From an uncultured Pelagibacteraceae bacterium (GTDB lineage: Bacteria > Pseudomonadota > Alphaproteobacteria > Pelagibacterales > Pelagibacteraceae): a stretch of 64,000 nucleotides of DNA. The stretch lies in assembly GCA_902552805.1 (NCBI GenBank), contig CACDIC010000001.1, positions 1-64,000 of the forward strand, written 5' to 3'. Shown here in pieces: positions 36,896-46,307 of this stretch; the first letter of the stretch is position 1; the number at the start of each line of letters is the position of its first letter. The notes below the pieces were generated by a model. The model saw only the letters and a program-made list of their open reading frames with translations. It did not search any database and was not told the origin of the DNA. The position numbers and the translations under genes are program-made.

Positions 36896-37264
36896 TTAAA
36901 CGACTTTTGAAATATTACCTGCTACCTGTAATGATTTATTAAACTTTAACTTTTGATCAGCATTTAACTCAGAATATAATTTCACTAAAAAATTATAATT
37001 TACATTCATATGCCCTTCTTGTGATTTTTCTAAATTTATAAGATATTCTGAAAAATCCTCAAAAAAATAATTTATTGGCACTTTAAGATAATTTGATAAT
37101 TGTAATAATCTTATTGAACTTACTCCATTAGTGCCTTTTTCATATTTTTGGATTTGTTGAAATGTTACGTTAATTGCTTTTGCTACTTTAGTTTGAGTTA
37201 AACCTAGTGCTAGTCTTCTAAGCTTAAGCTTGTTGCCTAAATGCTTATTAAAATTATCTTCCAT
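36896..37264 (-). CDS. XRE-family transcriptional regulator
   Basis: Small DNA-binding protein, 122 residues. Residues 8-70 form a Cro/C1-type helix-turn-helix (LKLRRLALGLTQTKVAKAI then FQQIQKYEKG), followed by an acidic helix-rich tail of no recognised domain. Similar short XRE proteins occur widely in alphaproteobacteria, some controlled by cell cycle or stress. An inverted repeat just upstream could be its own operator. Targets unknown. Next to it are two tRNA genes and the aap transporter, but the sequence does not show that it regulates them. Confidence 0.85.
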   Translation of the reverse strand: MEDNFNKHLGNKLKLRRLALGLTQTKVAKAINVTFQQIQKYEKGTNGVSSIRLLQLSNYLKVPINYFFEDFSEYLINLEKSQEGHMNVNYNFLVKLYSELNADQKLKFNKSLQVAGNISKVV

Positions 37265-37286
37265 TAAGACCCCTCTTAATTTTTAT

Positions 37287-37309
37287 AAAAACTAATTCAA
37301 CTAGTTTTT
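37287..37309. promoter_or_regulatory. Inverted repeat ahead of the XRE gene (possible operator)
   Basis: AAAAACTA at 37287-37294 and TAGTTTTT at 37302-37309 are exact reverse complements with a 7-base spacer. The arms lie 23 bases upstream of the XRE start codon. Size and position suit a Cro/C1-type dimer site for autoregulation. The rest of 37265-37426 shows no clear feature. Confidence 0.45.
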
Positions 37310-37426
37310 AATACCTACTGCAACAATAAATTTTTATTTTTTTTGCCTAAAAACCCGTATTAAGGGAAATGTGTCAAGCATTACTTCAACTATAATTTGA
37401 GAAATATTTCTTGAAATTAGCTTAAA

Positions 37427-38161
37427 CTATAGTATCTGGCTGAGGAAAAGTTTTGTTCTATCGCTCTTTGGATTATCAAAAAATTCTTTGGTATCAGCTT
37501 TCTCTACTATCATTCCTTCATCCATAAATATCATTTGATCTGCAACTTCTTTTGCAAAACCCATTTCATGAGTAACTACAATCATAGTCATTCCTTGTTT
37601 TGCTAAATTTACCATAACATCTAATACTTCTTTAATCATTTCAGGATCTAAAGCTGATGTAGGTTCATCAAAAAGCATTATCTTTGGCTCCATACATAAA
37701 GCTCTTGCTATTGCAGCTCTTTGTTGTTGTCCCCCAGATAATTGTCCTGGATATTTTTGTGCTTGATCAAGAATTTGCACTCTTTCTAGATGTTTTAATG
37801 CTAATTCTTCTGCCTCTTTTTTGGGCATTTTTTTAACCCAAATTGGAGCTAATGAGCAATTATCTAAAATAGATAAATGAGGAAATAAATTAAATTGTTG
37901 AAATACCATTCCAACTTCAGCTCTAATTTGTTCAATATTTTTTGTATCCTCTGTTAATTCAGTTCCATCCACGACAATATTACCTTCTTGATGCTCTTCT
38001 AATCTATTAATACATCTAATTAATGTAGACTTTCCTGATCCAGATGGACCACAAACAACAATTTTTTCTTTTGGTTTAACTTCTAAATTTATTCCTTTTA
38101 AAACTTGGAAATCACCAAACCACTTATTCATATTACTTATTTGGATAATACTATCTGACAT
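37427..38161 (-). CDS. aapP: Amino-acid ABC transporter, ATP-binding protein
   Basis: PAAT-type ATPase, 244 residues. Walker [11 protein letters not shown]-loop [10 protein letters not shown], signature [15 protein letters not shown], Walker [13 protein letters not shown], and switch TMIVVTHEM. It energises the AapQM permeases. It is last of the reverse-strand order aapJ-aapQ-aapM-aapP, 6 bases after aapM. Confidence 0.95.
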   Translation of the reverse strand: MSDSIIQISNMNKWFGDFQVLKGINLEVKPKEKIVVCGPSGSGKSTLIRCINRLEEHQEGNIVVDGTELTEDTKNIEQIRAEVGMVFQQFNLFPHLSILDNCSLAPIWVKKMPKKEAEELALKHLERVQILDQAQKYPGQLSGGQQQRAAIARALCMEPKIMLFDEPTSALDPEMIKEVLDVMVNLAKQGMTMIVVTHEMGFAKEVADQMIFMDEGMIVEKADTKEFFDNPKSDRTKLFLSQIL

Positions 38162-38167
38162 AAATCT

Positions 38168-39610
38168 TTATCTATCGGTTTTATATTTTTGTTCTAGATT
38201 ATAACTATATTTACTCATTGCATAACAAATAATCCAGAAAATTATAGCAGCAAATACATACCCTTCCATAGCAAATCCTAACCATTTCGGATTTGTTTTA
38301 GCTAAATTTAACATTCCAACTATTTCTAATAATCCGACAACAAATATTAATGGAGTGTCTTTTACTAATGCTAAGAAAGTATTTGCTATTCCTGGTATTA
38401 CTAATTTAAGAGCTTGAGGTAAAATTACAAAAATATGCATTTTCCAATAACCCATACCTAATGATTTTGCAGCTTCATATTGGCCTCTTGGTAAAGCTTG
38501 TAAGCCACCTCTGATAACTTCTGCAACGTATGCAGCCTCAAATAAAGAAATTGCAATTATGGCTCTTACTAGTTTATCAATGAAAAAGTCCTCTGGTAAA
38601 AACATCGGAAACATTACAGCAGACATGAATAAAACTGTTATTAATGGAACCCCTCTCCAAAATTCAATGAAGCCAACTGATATATATCTAATTAATGGAA
38701 ATTCTGATCTTCTTCCAAGAGCAAAAGCCATTCCAATTGGAAAACAGAATATAAGACAGAAAAAAGAAATTATAAATGTTAGCGACAGACCTCCCCATGC
38801 ACCTGTTTCAACCCAATTTAAACCATCTAATTTTCCAAGCTCAATGTATTCTTCAAAAAAAAGAAAATATTTCAAAATAATATAAAGCGCTAAAGGAACT
38901 ATTAAAAAGTAATAAAACTTAAATTTACTTGGAATAAAAAAACCAATAATGATAGATAAAATTGCAGCAATAATCCCATAAGAAAAGTCAAAAAATACCG
39001 GGCCACCAGAAATAAAAAAGAAGATAAACAAAAATGCAATTAAAGGATAAATAACTACATAATAAAGTGTTAAATATTTCTTAAATTTATCAGTCGCAAA
39101 ATATCCAACAGAGCCGAGTAATACTAAAGCTACAAATGATAGATTAATTCTCCATTGTTCTGCATTTGGATACATTCCATACATAAATCTTCTTATCCAA
39201 ACCTTAATATATGTCCAGCATGCACCAGAACCCGTACAAACATCTTTTGTATCTCCTGCAAAACTAGCATCAATAACAAACCAGCTTAATATAGGTGGTA
39301 TTGATTTAATGATTATGAATATTATCAATAATGATAAAACAGCATTAAAATTATTTGTATTAATATGTTTGTTTAAGAGGTCTAAATTTTTAATTCCACT
39401 ATACTCTATTCGAATGAAATAAAGACCCACAAAACCAAGTATTAGAGGTAGTAAGAAACTTAAAAAATTTGGTAAAAAACCAGTTAAATTTAATCTAAAA
39501 AAAGAGTTTAGAAAAACATCTAAAATACTGATAAAAAACAAAAAAGAACCAAGATACAAAAAGGTATTAAGATTAGTTCTATCAGGTTTTAAAAAATTAA
39601 TACTCGACAT
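38168..39610 (-). CDS. aapM: General amino-acid ABC transporter, permease AapM
   Basis: Large PAAT permease (480 residues) with many extra N-terminal membrane helices, the trait of AapM/YhdY. The C-terminal EFWRGVPLITVLFMSAVMFP and the EAAKSLGMGYWKMHIFVILPQ coupling loop mark the core HisM/GlnP-like permease. Its start overlaps the stop of aapQ by one base. Expected substrates are L-amino acids of broad range. Confidence 0.93.
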   Translation of the reverse strand: MSSINFLKPDRTNLNTFLYLGSFLFFISILDVFLNSFFRLNLTGFLPNFLSFLLPLILGFVGLYFIRIEYSGIKNLDLLNKHINTNNFNAVLSLLIIFIIIKSIPPILSWFVIDASFAGDTKDVCTGSGACWTYIKVWIRRFMYGMYPNAEQWRINLSFVALVLLGSVGYFATDKFKKYLTLYYVVIYPLIAFLFIFFFISGGPVFFDFSYGIIAAILSIIIGFFIPSKFKFYYFLIVPLALYIILKYFLFFEEYIELGKLDGLNWVETGAWGGLSLTFIISFFCLIFCFPIGMAFALGRRSEFPLIRYISVGFIEFWRGVPLITVLFMSAVMFPMFLPEDFFIDKLVRAIIAISLFEAAYVAEVIRGGLQALPRGQYEAAKSLGMGYWKMHIFVILPQALKLVIPGIANTFLALVKDTPLIFVVGLLEIVGMLNLAKTNPKWLGFAMEGYVFAAIIFWIICYAMSKYSYNLEQKYKTDR

Positions 39611-40761
39611 TATTTCTCCTGAATAGCTATTTTCTTATTATACCAGTTCATTAAAATGGAGATTGAAATACTCAAAGTTAAATAAGTAAACATGGTGATT
39701 GATACTATTTCAATTGCCTTACCTGTTTGCATTAATGCTGTTCCAGCAAAGACTAATACTAAATCTGGATATGCTATCGCTGCCGCTAAAGATGAATTTT
39801 TAGTTAAATTTAAGTATTGGTTTGTTGTTGGTGGAATTATTATTCTCAATGCTTGAGGCATAATTACTAATTTAAGTACTTGATTTGGAGTAAGTCCAAT
39901 TGATGCTGCTGCCTCTTTTTGACCTTTACCGACACCTTGAATTCCAGCTCTAACACATTCTGCGATAAATGTTGCTGTATATAAAGATAAAGATAATGTT
40001 AATGCTATTAATTCTGGGGGTAAACTAACTCCTCCCTCATAAATAAATGATGTTGTTGCCAATTGTTTTAAAACAGGAACTTCAAAAGAAAGTCTTACGC
40101 CACCGATTAAAAAACTTAAAAGTGGAAGAATAAATATCAGTCCTATAGAAATTAAAAAAACTGGAATTTGTTTACCTTGATTTTCCTGAACTTTTTTAGC
40201 ATGCGCTCGTATAACAATGATAGCTATGATTGCAGCTATAATTGAATAAAAGAAAATATTAAAATTTTGCCAAATAAATGCTGGGACGTATAACCCTTTT
40301 ATAGTTAGAAAAAAAACTCCAAACATTGCTTCAGCATCTTGTGGAAGTGGTAATGCACGTAATGCAGCAAAATACCAAAAGAAAATTTGAAGTAATAATG
40401 GAATATTTCTAAAAAACTCAACATAGAAAGCAGCAAATTTATTAATTAGATAATTAGGTGATAATCTTGCTATACCAACTATTACTCCTAAGATTGTTGC
40501 AATAATTATTCCAATGACTGAAACAAGAATTGTATTCAAAAGGCCAACTAAATAGGCTCTGAAATATGAGTGTGATCCATCATATTCAATTAGTGAAAAC
40601 TGAACATCAAAAGATGATTCTTGAGATAGAAAACCATAACCAAAATCAATACCTCTATTTTCCATATTGATTTGGGCGTTATAAGTAAAAAAACCGAAAA
40701 CTAAAACTACAGCTAAAACTGTAATTAATTGTGGGACTATATCTTTAAGTTTAAAATTCAC
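39610..40761 (-). CDS. aapQ: General amino-acid ABC transporter, permease AapQ
   Basis: Second permease of the importer, 383 residues. FFRNIPLLLQIFFWYFAALRALP and the coupling loop QKEAAASIGLTPNQVLKLVIMPQ are typical of AapQ/YhdX, together with a long central insertion of hydrophobic segments. It is separated from aapJ by a strong terminator, so its expression probably depends on read-through. Confidence 0.93.
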   Translation of the reverse strand: MNFKLKDIVPQLITVLAVVLVFGFFTYNAQINMENRGIDFGYGFLSQESSFDVQFSLIEYDGSHSYFRAYLVGLLNTILVSVIGIIIATILGVIVGIARLSPNYLINKFAAFYVEFFRNIPLLLQIFFWYFAALRALPLPQDAEAMFGVFFLTIKGLYVPAFIWQNFNIFFYSIIAAIIAIIVIRAHAKKVQENQGKQIPVFLISIGLIFILPLLSFLIGGVRLSFEVPVLKQLATTSFIYEGGVSLPPELIALTLSLSLYTATFIAECVRAGIQGVGKGQKEAAASIGLTPNQVLKLVIMPQALRIIIPPTTNQYLNLTKNSSLAAAIAYPDLVLVFAGTALMQTGKAIEIVSITMFTYLTLSISISILMNWYNKKIAIQEK

Positions 40762-40787
40762 TTTGCCGATAATATATGAGTTTATAA

Positions 40788-40817
40788 AAAAAGGGCTAGA
40801 AAAATCTAGCCCTTTTT
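40788..40817 (-). terminator. Intrinsic terminator between aapJ and aapQ
   Basis: Read on the minus strand: a 13-bp perfect stem (core GGGCTAGA/TCTAGCCC), TTTT loop and a T-tract of seven. It falls between the binding-protein and permease genes, the same layout as in the pst operon here. Confidence 0.9.
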
Positions 40818-40835
40818 AATTAATTTAAACTACAA

Positions 40836-41876
40836 TTATCTTGCAGGTGGAACGTAAAGTATTCCGCCTTTTGTCCATAATTGGTTTGGACCTCTGTCTG
40901 GTAAAATTCCAGTGTCAGCTATATTTCTCTTATAACTTTCACCATAATTACCAACTTGCTTGATAATTCTTAAGCTCCAGTCGTTGTCTAGACCAAAAGC
41001 AGCACCTAATTCACCTTCAGCTCCAACTAATCTTTTGATTGCTGGGTTGTCTGAAGTTTTCATCATGTCTGCATTTGCTGAAGTAATACCATATTCTTCA
41101 GCTTCGATCATAGTGTTCAAAGACCATCTAACGATATCTTCCCAAACTGCATCACCTTGTCTAACAACTGGTCCTAAAGGTTCTTTAGAAATAGTTTCTG
41201 GTAGAACAATGTGTTCATCAGGGTTTTTCATTTTTGTTCTTTGAGCAGCTAAACCAGATTTATCAGTAGTGTATGTATCACATCTACCTGCATCGTAAGC
41301 AGCAACAACTTCGTCAGCTTTTTCAAATGCAACTGGCTCATAAGAAATTCCTTTTGAATTAAAGAAGTCTCTCATGTTTAACTCAGTTGTTGTACCAATA
41401 TTTGTACAAGCTGAGATACCATCTTTGAATTGGCTAGTTGAAGTGATACCTGAGCTTTTTCTTACCATGAAGCCTTGACCATCGTAGAAGTTTACTCCAA
41501 CGAAAGTAAGTCCGATATCAGCATCTCTAGAAAGAGTCCAAGTTGTGTTTCTTGATAAGATATCAATCTCACCAGAAGTTAAAGCAGTAAATCTTTCTTT
41601 AGCACTTAGTGGTGTAAACTTAACTTTGTTTGCATCACCTAATACTGCAGCAGCTACAGCTCTACATACGTCAACGTCAACACCAGTCCAATTTCCTGCA
41701 GCATCAGCATTAGAAAATCCTGGAAGACCTTGAGATACTCCACATCTTACAAACCCTTTTTTCTGAGTGTTTTTAAGTGTTTTAGATTTTTTAGCAGCCA
41801 TAGACTCTGTTGTAAAAGTGAACAACACAGCAACCATAGCAACTAAAGAAGTTAATTGTTTTAAGTATTTAAACAT
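40836..41876 (-). CDS. aapJ: General amino-acid ABC transporter, substrate-binding protein
   Basis: Periplasmic amino-acid-binding protein of 346 residues (AapJ/YhdW type). A signal peptide (LVAMVAVLFTFTTESMAA) precedes the FVRCGVSQGLPGFS opening, the DVDVCRAVAAAVLGD and TPLSAKERFTALTSGEIDILSRN blocks, and CTNIGTTTELN. In SAR11 this transporter rises under nitrogen limitation and brings in organic nitrogen. Its leader contains two adjacent palindromes. Confidence 0.94.
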   Translation of the reverse strand: MFKYLKQLTSLVAMVAVLFTFTTESMAAKKSKTLKNTQKKGFVRCGVSQGLPGFSNADAAGNWTGVDVDVCRAVAAAVLGDANKVKFTPLSAKERFTALTSGEIDILSRNTTWTLSRDADIGLTFVGVNFYDGQGFMVRKSSGITSTSQFKDGISACTNIGTTTELNMRDFFNSKGISYEPVAFEKADEVVAAYDAGRCDTYTTDKSGLAAQRTKMKNPDEHIVLPETISKEPLGPVVRQGDAVWEDIVRWSLNTMIEAEEYGITSANADMMKTSDNPAIKRLVGAEGELGAAFGLDNDWSLRIIKQVGNYGESYKRNIADTGILPDRGPNQLWTKGGILYVPPAR

Positions 41877-41895
41877 ATTTCTTCCTATTGTTTAT

Positions 41896-41932
41896 TTATT
41901 TGTTAACAAATAATTCAAAATTACATTTTGAA
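41896..41932. promoter_or_regulatory. Tandem palindromes in the aapJ leader
   Basis: TTATTTGTTAACAAATAA (41896-41913) is a perfect 18-base palindrome. It is followed at once by TTCAAAAT-TAC-ATTTTGAA (41914-41932), an 8-bp stem with a 3-base loop. The first starts 20 bases before the aapJ start codon. They could be operators or a folded mRNA leader. No known riboswitch consensus is recognised. Confidence 0.5.
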
Positions 41933-42042
41933 TATTTTTAATTTAAGCATGATAAAAATAGGTGTTCAAGGGAAATTTAATCTCATTTCAAATTAATTGA
42001 AAATCTAGTCAAGATAAATTTTAACCAAAAATGTGCTAGTAA

Positions 42043-42119
42043 TGGCGCGCCCTGAAGGATTCGAACCTACGACCCTCGGTTTAGAAAACCGATGCTCTAT
42101 CCAGCTGAGCTAAGGGCGC
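42043..42119 (-). tRNA. tRNA-Arg (TCT)
   Basis: On the minus strand the acceptor arms GCGCCCT and AGGGCGC pair fully. The anticodon loop TTTCTAA gives TCT. The D-arm TAGCTCAGCTGGATAGAGCA and T-arm GGTTCGAATCC are canonical, and CCA is encoded. It lies between aapJ and trkH. Confidence 0.96.
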
Positions 42120-42147
42120 AAAATCATACTACATATACAATAATTAA

Positions 42148-43554
42148 TTAATTTTTAAAAAGAAATTTTTTCACAAGAAGCAAAATTGTTAATAACTCAA
42201 TTCGTCCAACAATCATGAAAAAAATAAGACAATATTTGGTAAAATATGAAAGGTTATAAAAAGTTAGATCACTTAAACCATATGAACTTGAATTGACAGT
42301 ATTCATTAATGTTAAAATAGATAACTTAAATGAATTTTCAAAGCTAAATTCGCTCACAGTCAATAATGTTGTTAAAATAAAAAGTGATAAAATAAATACG
42401 AGAACTGATAAAAAATATTTACTAATCTCATTAAAGTCAAAATTAACCTCAGAGAAAAATAACTTATTTTTATAAATATTTTTTGGTCTACTGAATGATA
42501 AAATTTGATTAACTGAATATATAAATAAAGAATAAATCTTCATAAATCTCAAACCTGAACTTGTGGAAAAAAAAGATCCTCCAATAATTACTAAAATCAA
42601 ATAAATGAAAGTCAAATTTGTATTTGAATTATCTAGTGTAAAACCAACATTAGACATACTACTTGATATTGATAAAAAATTATTCAAAAAATTTTGATTA
42701 AAACTAAAAAATAAAAAAAAGATAATTAAGACTATAACGAAGTAAATTATTAAATTGAGATCTTCATATAGAAAATTAATATTTTTTCTCTTGAAGAAAA
42801 ATAAGTTGTAACTAAAAAAAATACTAAAAAAAGACGACAACATTAAAAATGATAAAATAATAATTTGAGTATCATCTTTAATTATAGTGGACAAATTATT
42901 TGTAGGCAAAAAACCGCCTGAAGAAATTAATGAAAATGCTAAATTTAAAGAATCAAAAGTTCTTATAGAAAATATATTTAGTATTACAAAAATTACTAAA
43001 GTTATACCAGAATATATGAAAAAAACTTTTATAGCTTGTTTAAATACTTCTGAAGTATTAAATGAAAAAAAATTTGTTAAAGTTTTTTTAAAATTTTCAT
43101 CATAAATATCTATTAGATAAATTATAGAAAATAAGAAATATAATCCACCAATCCATTGAGTAGTTGACCTCCATAAAATCAAACTTTGATCTATATTTTT
43201 AATATTTTCAAAGATAGTAAAACCAGTAGATGTAAAACCTGAAACTGCTTCAAAAAAAGAATTTATAAAAGTTAAGTTATAAATACTTAGGTAAAAAGGA
43301 ATAGATAAAATTAAAGGTAGTAAAATATAACCCAGAAAAACAGTTAAAATTTTTTGAAAAATCGATGTTTTTTTAGGCGATATTTTTAATTTATAGAGAA
43401 GAATTGCTAGAATTGAAGATAAAAATAAACTTAAGTAATAAGTATCTAAGTTTAAATAAAGATTGAAATAGTAAGAATAAATTATATTAAAAAAAGATAA
43501 AATAGAAATTAATCCAAAAAAGAAACTTAGATATTTAATTTGCAATCCAAACAT
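42148..43554 (-). CDS. trkH: Potassium uptake protein TrkH
   Basis: K+ transporter of 468 residues from the Trk/Ktr superfamily. Four pore-loop signatures with central glycines are visible: SGFTSTGFTIF, SSGGFLPTN, MSNVGFTLD and NSSSYGLSD. About ten hydrophobic helices are present. It lies 4 bases after trkA on the same strand; TrkA would gate it. Confidence 0.91.
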   Translation of the reverse strand: MFGLQIKYLSFFFGLISILSFFNIIYSYYFNLYLNLDTYYLSLFLSSILAILLYKLKISPKKTSIFQKILTVFLGYILLPLILSIPFYLSIYNLTFINSFFEAVSGFTSTGFTIFENIKNIDQSLILWRSTTQWIGGLYFLFSIIYLIDIYDENFKKTLTNFFSFNTSEVFKQAIKVFFIYSGITLVIFVILNIFSIRTFDSLNLAFSLISSGGFLPTNNLSTIIKDDTQIIILSFLMLSSFFSIFFSYNLFFFKRKNINFLYEDLNLIIYFVIVLIIFFLFFSFNQNFLNNFLSISSSMSNVGFTLDNSNTNLTFIYLILVIIGGSFFSTSSGLRFMKIYSLFIYSVNQILSFSRPKNIYKNKLFFSEVNFDFNEISKYFLSVLVFILSLFILTTLLTVSEFSFENSFKLSILTLMNTVNSSSYGLSDLTFYNLSYFTKYCLIFFMIVGRIELLTILLLVKKFLFKN

Positions 43555-43558
43555 CTAA

Positions 43559-44950
43559 TTATACTGAACTTAATCTAAAGATATTTTCAACAAAAGATAT
43601 GGAGTCTTTTTTAACAATAAATACAACTCTATCATCTTTTTTAAAAACAAAATTGGATCTAGGTATAATTATTTTTTTATCTCTTAATACAGCACCAATT
43701 CTTAGTTCATGTGGTAAATTAGAATTTTTAATTTCTTTATTAATTAATTCAGAAGTTTCAATTATTTCAGCTTCAATTACCTCGTATTCACCATCTGATA
43801 AAGTATATGCATTTTCAATTGTTCCTTTGTGGATATGTTTTAAAATACTTGAAACAGTGGTCATTCTTGGATCAATTAAATCATCAATTTTTAATGATGA
43901 TTGAAGAAGTGAATAATTTGGTTTGTTAATTAATGCCATTGTTCTTTTATCATCTATATCTTTTTGATCTTTAGCAAATTTTTCAACTAAAACACTGACC
44001 ATTAAGTTGTCTTCATCATCATTTGTTAGAGCTAATACAGTTTCAGCTTCACCTAAATTTGCCTCAGTTAAAACTTCTTCATCTAGACCATCTCCATTTA
44101 TGACAATAGCATCGTTTAGTTGATTTGCTAAAAACTCTGCTCGCTCCTTATTTTTTTCAACAATTTTTACTCTCACTGTTTCTAAAGTCTCCTCAATGTT
44201 TTTAGCTAAATTGAAACCAATATTTCCTCCACCAATAATTAAAATCTTTTTTGAAATTTTTTCCTCATGTCCAAAAGCTTCGAGAGTTTCTGACATTTGT
44301 GAAGAGTTAATAATTACATAAATTTTGTCATCTTTTTTTACCGAGTCTGTCTTTTTTGGAATAAAAAATTTATTATCTCTATTTATTGCGATAATATTTG
44401 CCTCTAATTTTGGGTATTTATTTGTTAATTCATTAAACTTAATACCTATAGATTTACAATCCTCTTTAATGAATATCTCAAGTAATCTTATTTTATTATC
44501 TGCAAATGGTACACTATCTAATGCACCTGGCGCCTCCAATTTTCTTTGAATTGATTTAGAAATTTCTATCTCAGGAGAAATAATCACATCAATTGGTAAA
44601 TTTTCTTTATTATAAACTCTTGTAAATCTTGGGTTTAGATAGTCTTGTGACCTAATTCTTGCTATTTTTTTTTGAATATTAAATATTGAAAATGCTATTT
44701 GACAAATAAGCATATTAATTTCGTCATTTCTTGTAACTGCTATAATCATATCTGTTTCAGCAGCGTTGGCCTTCTCAAGAATTGATGGATATGTAGCTTT
44801 CCCAACGATTGCCTTAACATCCAAACTATCATTGATTTTTTGGATATCCTCACTTGATTGATCAATAACTGTTATCGAATGACCCTGTTCACTCAATAAC
44901 TTTGCAATAGTAAAACCTACTCTACCAGCACCACAGATGATTATGTTCAT
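43559..44950 (-). CDS. trkA: Trk potassium transporter, NAD-binding gating protein
   Basis: Cytoplasmic regulator of TrkH, 463 residues, made of two repeated RCK units. Each begins with a Rossmann loop: IICGAGRVGFTIAKLLSEQG at residue 3 and ILIIGGGNIGFNLAKNIE near 231, and each is followed by a RCK-C domain. It is one base downstream of ntrX, the ntrY-ntrX-trkA order known from other alphaproteobacteria. Confidence 0.94.
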   Translation of the reverse strand: MNIIICGAGRVGFTIAKLLSEQGHSITVIDQSSEDIQKINDSLDVKAIVGKATYPSILEKANAAETDMIIAVTRNDEINMLICQIAFSIFNIQKKIARIRSQDYLNPRFTRVYNKENLPIDVIISPEIEISKSIQRKLEAPGALDSVPFADNKIRLLEIFIKEDCKSIGIKFNELTNKYPKLEANIIAINRDNKFFIPKKTDSVKKDDKIYVIINSSQMSETLEAFGHEEKISKKILIIGGGNIGFNLAKNIEETLETVRVKIVEKNKERAEFLANQLNDAIVINGDGLDEEVLTEANLGEAETVLALTNDDEDNLMVSVLVEKFAKDQKDIDDKRTMALINKPNYSLLQSSLKIDDLIDPRMTTVSSILKHIHKGTIENAYTLSDGEYEVIEAEIIETSELINKEIKNSNLPHELRIGAVLRDKKIIIPRSNFVFKKDDRVVFIVKKDSISFVENIFRLSSV

Positions 44951-44951
44951 T

Positions 44952-46307
44952 TTAGTTAAATTCTTTTATTCCTAAGCCTTTAAGCTTTCTATGAAGAGCA
45001 CTTCTTTCCATACCAACAAAGTTAGCTGTTTTAGATATATTCCCATTAAATTTTTTGAGTTGAATAGTTAAATACTCTTTTTCAAAGTTTTCTCTAGCCT
45101 CTTTTAATGGCACAGATAAGCTATTTTCACCAATTTTATCATCATAATTGTCGCTTTTTAACGACTCTTTTACAATGTTAGAAATTTTGTCTTTTGTATC
45201 AGGTTGTAAAATTGCAATTCTTTCAATCAAATTTCTTAGTTCCCTAACATTACCTTTCCAATCATGATTCAAAATATAGGAGTCATTTTCGTCAATATCT
45301 AATTCTTTAATATTGTAATTTGTAGAAATCATCTTTGAAAAATATCTTATTAGCAAAGGTATATCTGAAATTCGTTCGTTTAAAGATTTAATGTTAATTT
45401 CAAAAACGTTTAATCTATGATAAAGGTCTTCTCTAAAATTGCCTATTTTTATTTCATCTTTTAAATCCTTACTTGATGAACAAATTAATCTAACGTCAAC
45501 ATTGATATCATTATTCCCATTTAATCTTTTAAATTTTTGATCAATAAGAACTCTTAATATTTTTGATTGAATGACAAGGGGAATTTCAGAAACTTGATCG
45601 ATTAGTAAAGTACCTTTATTAGCTTTTTCTAAAGCACCATATGAAATGGAACCATCACTCTTTTCCTCCCCAAATAATTCTAGTTCATATTTTTCTGAGT
45701 CAAGAAGTGCTCCATTAAGAATAATAAATGGATTTTTTTCTCTTTTAGAATTTTTATGAATTTTTCTTGCAATTAATTCCTTACCTGAACCTGATGGCCC
45801 ATTTATAAGAATCCTACTCTCAGTTAAGGATATCTTTTTTATTTGTTCTCGGATTGTAGATATATTTTTACTTTCACCAATTAAATCATATGAAGAAAAT
45901 AACTTATTTTCATAATCCTTATTTTGTTTTTTTAATTGAAGATTTTCAACAGCCCTGGTTATAAAGTTTAATAATCTAGCTTGGTCAAAAGGTTTTTCTA
46001 CAAATTCAAATGCACCATGTTTCAATGAATTTACTGCCATCTCAATATTAGCATGACCTGTAATAATAATTACTGGGACATCCTTATTTTTAGACTTGAT
46101 ATGAGATAATAGTTCTATTCCATCATTATCACCTTTATCTAATTTTACATCTAGGATAGCCACATCAGGCATTTTTTTGTCAATTTCTTTTAACGCTTGA
46201 TTATAATTAGCCGCTACTCTAGTTTTATAGCCAGCATCAACAATTAATTCATTTAGGATATTTCTTATATCCGCATTATCATCAACTATTAATATTTCTG
46301 TAGTCAT
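44952..46307 (-). CDS. ntrX: Nitrogen-type response regulator NtrX with degenerate AAA+ domain
   Basis: Response regulator with an NtrC-like layout, 451 residues: receiver (phospho-Asp D53 in AILDVKL), AAA+ domain (Walker A GPSGSGKE, 170-177) and Fis-type helix-turn-helix at the end (ERSALHRKLKGLGI). The GAFTGA loop that contacts sigma-54 is missing: ELFGEEK is followed by SDGSISYGALEKAN. The Walker B glutamate is Gln (LLIDQVSEIP, Q238). Activation through sigma-54 is therefore unlikely, and a role as a classical DNA-binding regulator with sigma-70 is inferred. Overlaps ntrY by 26 bases. Confidence 0.92.
   Translation of the reverse strand: MTTEILIVDDNADIRNILNELIVDAGYKTRVAANYNQALKEIDKKMPDVAILDVKLDKGDNDGIELLSHIKSKNKDVPVIIITGHANIEMAVNSLKHGAFEFVEKPFDQARLLNFITRAVENLQLKKQNKDYENKLFSSYDLIGESKNISTIREQIKKISLTESRILINGPSGSGKELIARKIHKNSKREKNPFIILNGALLDSEKYELELFGEEKSDGSISYGALEKANKGTLLIDQVSEIPLVIQSKILRVLIDQKFKRLNGNNDINVDVRLICSSSKDLKDEIKIGNFREDLYHRLNVFEINIKSLNERISDIPLLIRYFSKMISTNYNIKELDIDENDSYILNHDWKGNVRELRNLIERIAILQPDTKDKISNIVKESLKSDNYDDKIGENSLSVPLKEARENFEKEYLTIQLKKFNGNISKTANFVGMERSALHRKLKGLGIKEFN

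Noticed and set aside
36692-37264. tRNA-Cys/tRNA-Asn plus XRE gene as an integrated element
   Set aside because: No integrase, no direct repeat of the tRNA end and no other mobile-element gene are visible.
37264-37280. TTAA-N8-TTAA ahead of the XRE gene as a CtrA site
   Set aside because: CtrA sites need a 7-base spacer; this has 8, and TTAA is frequent in AT-rich DNA.
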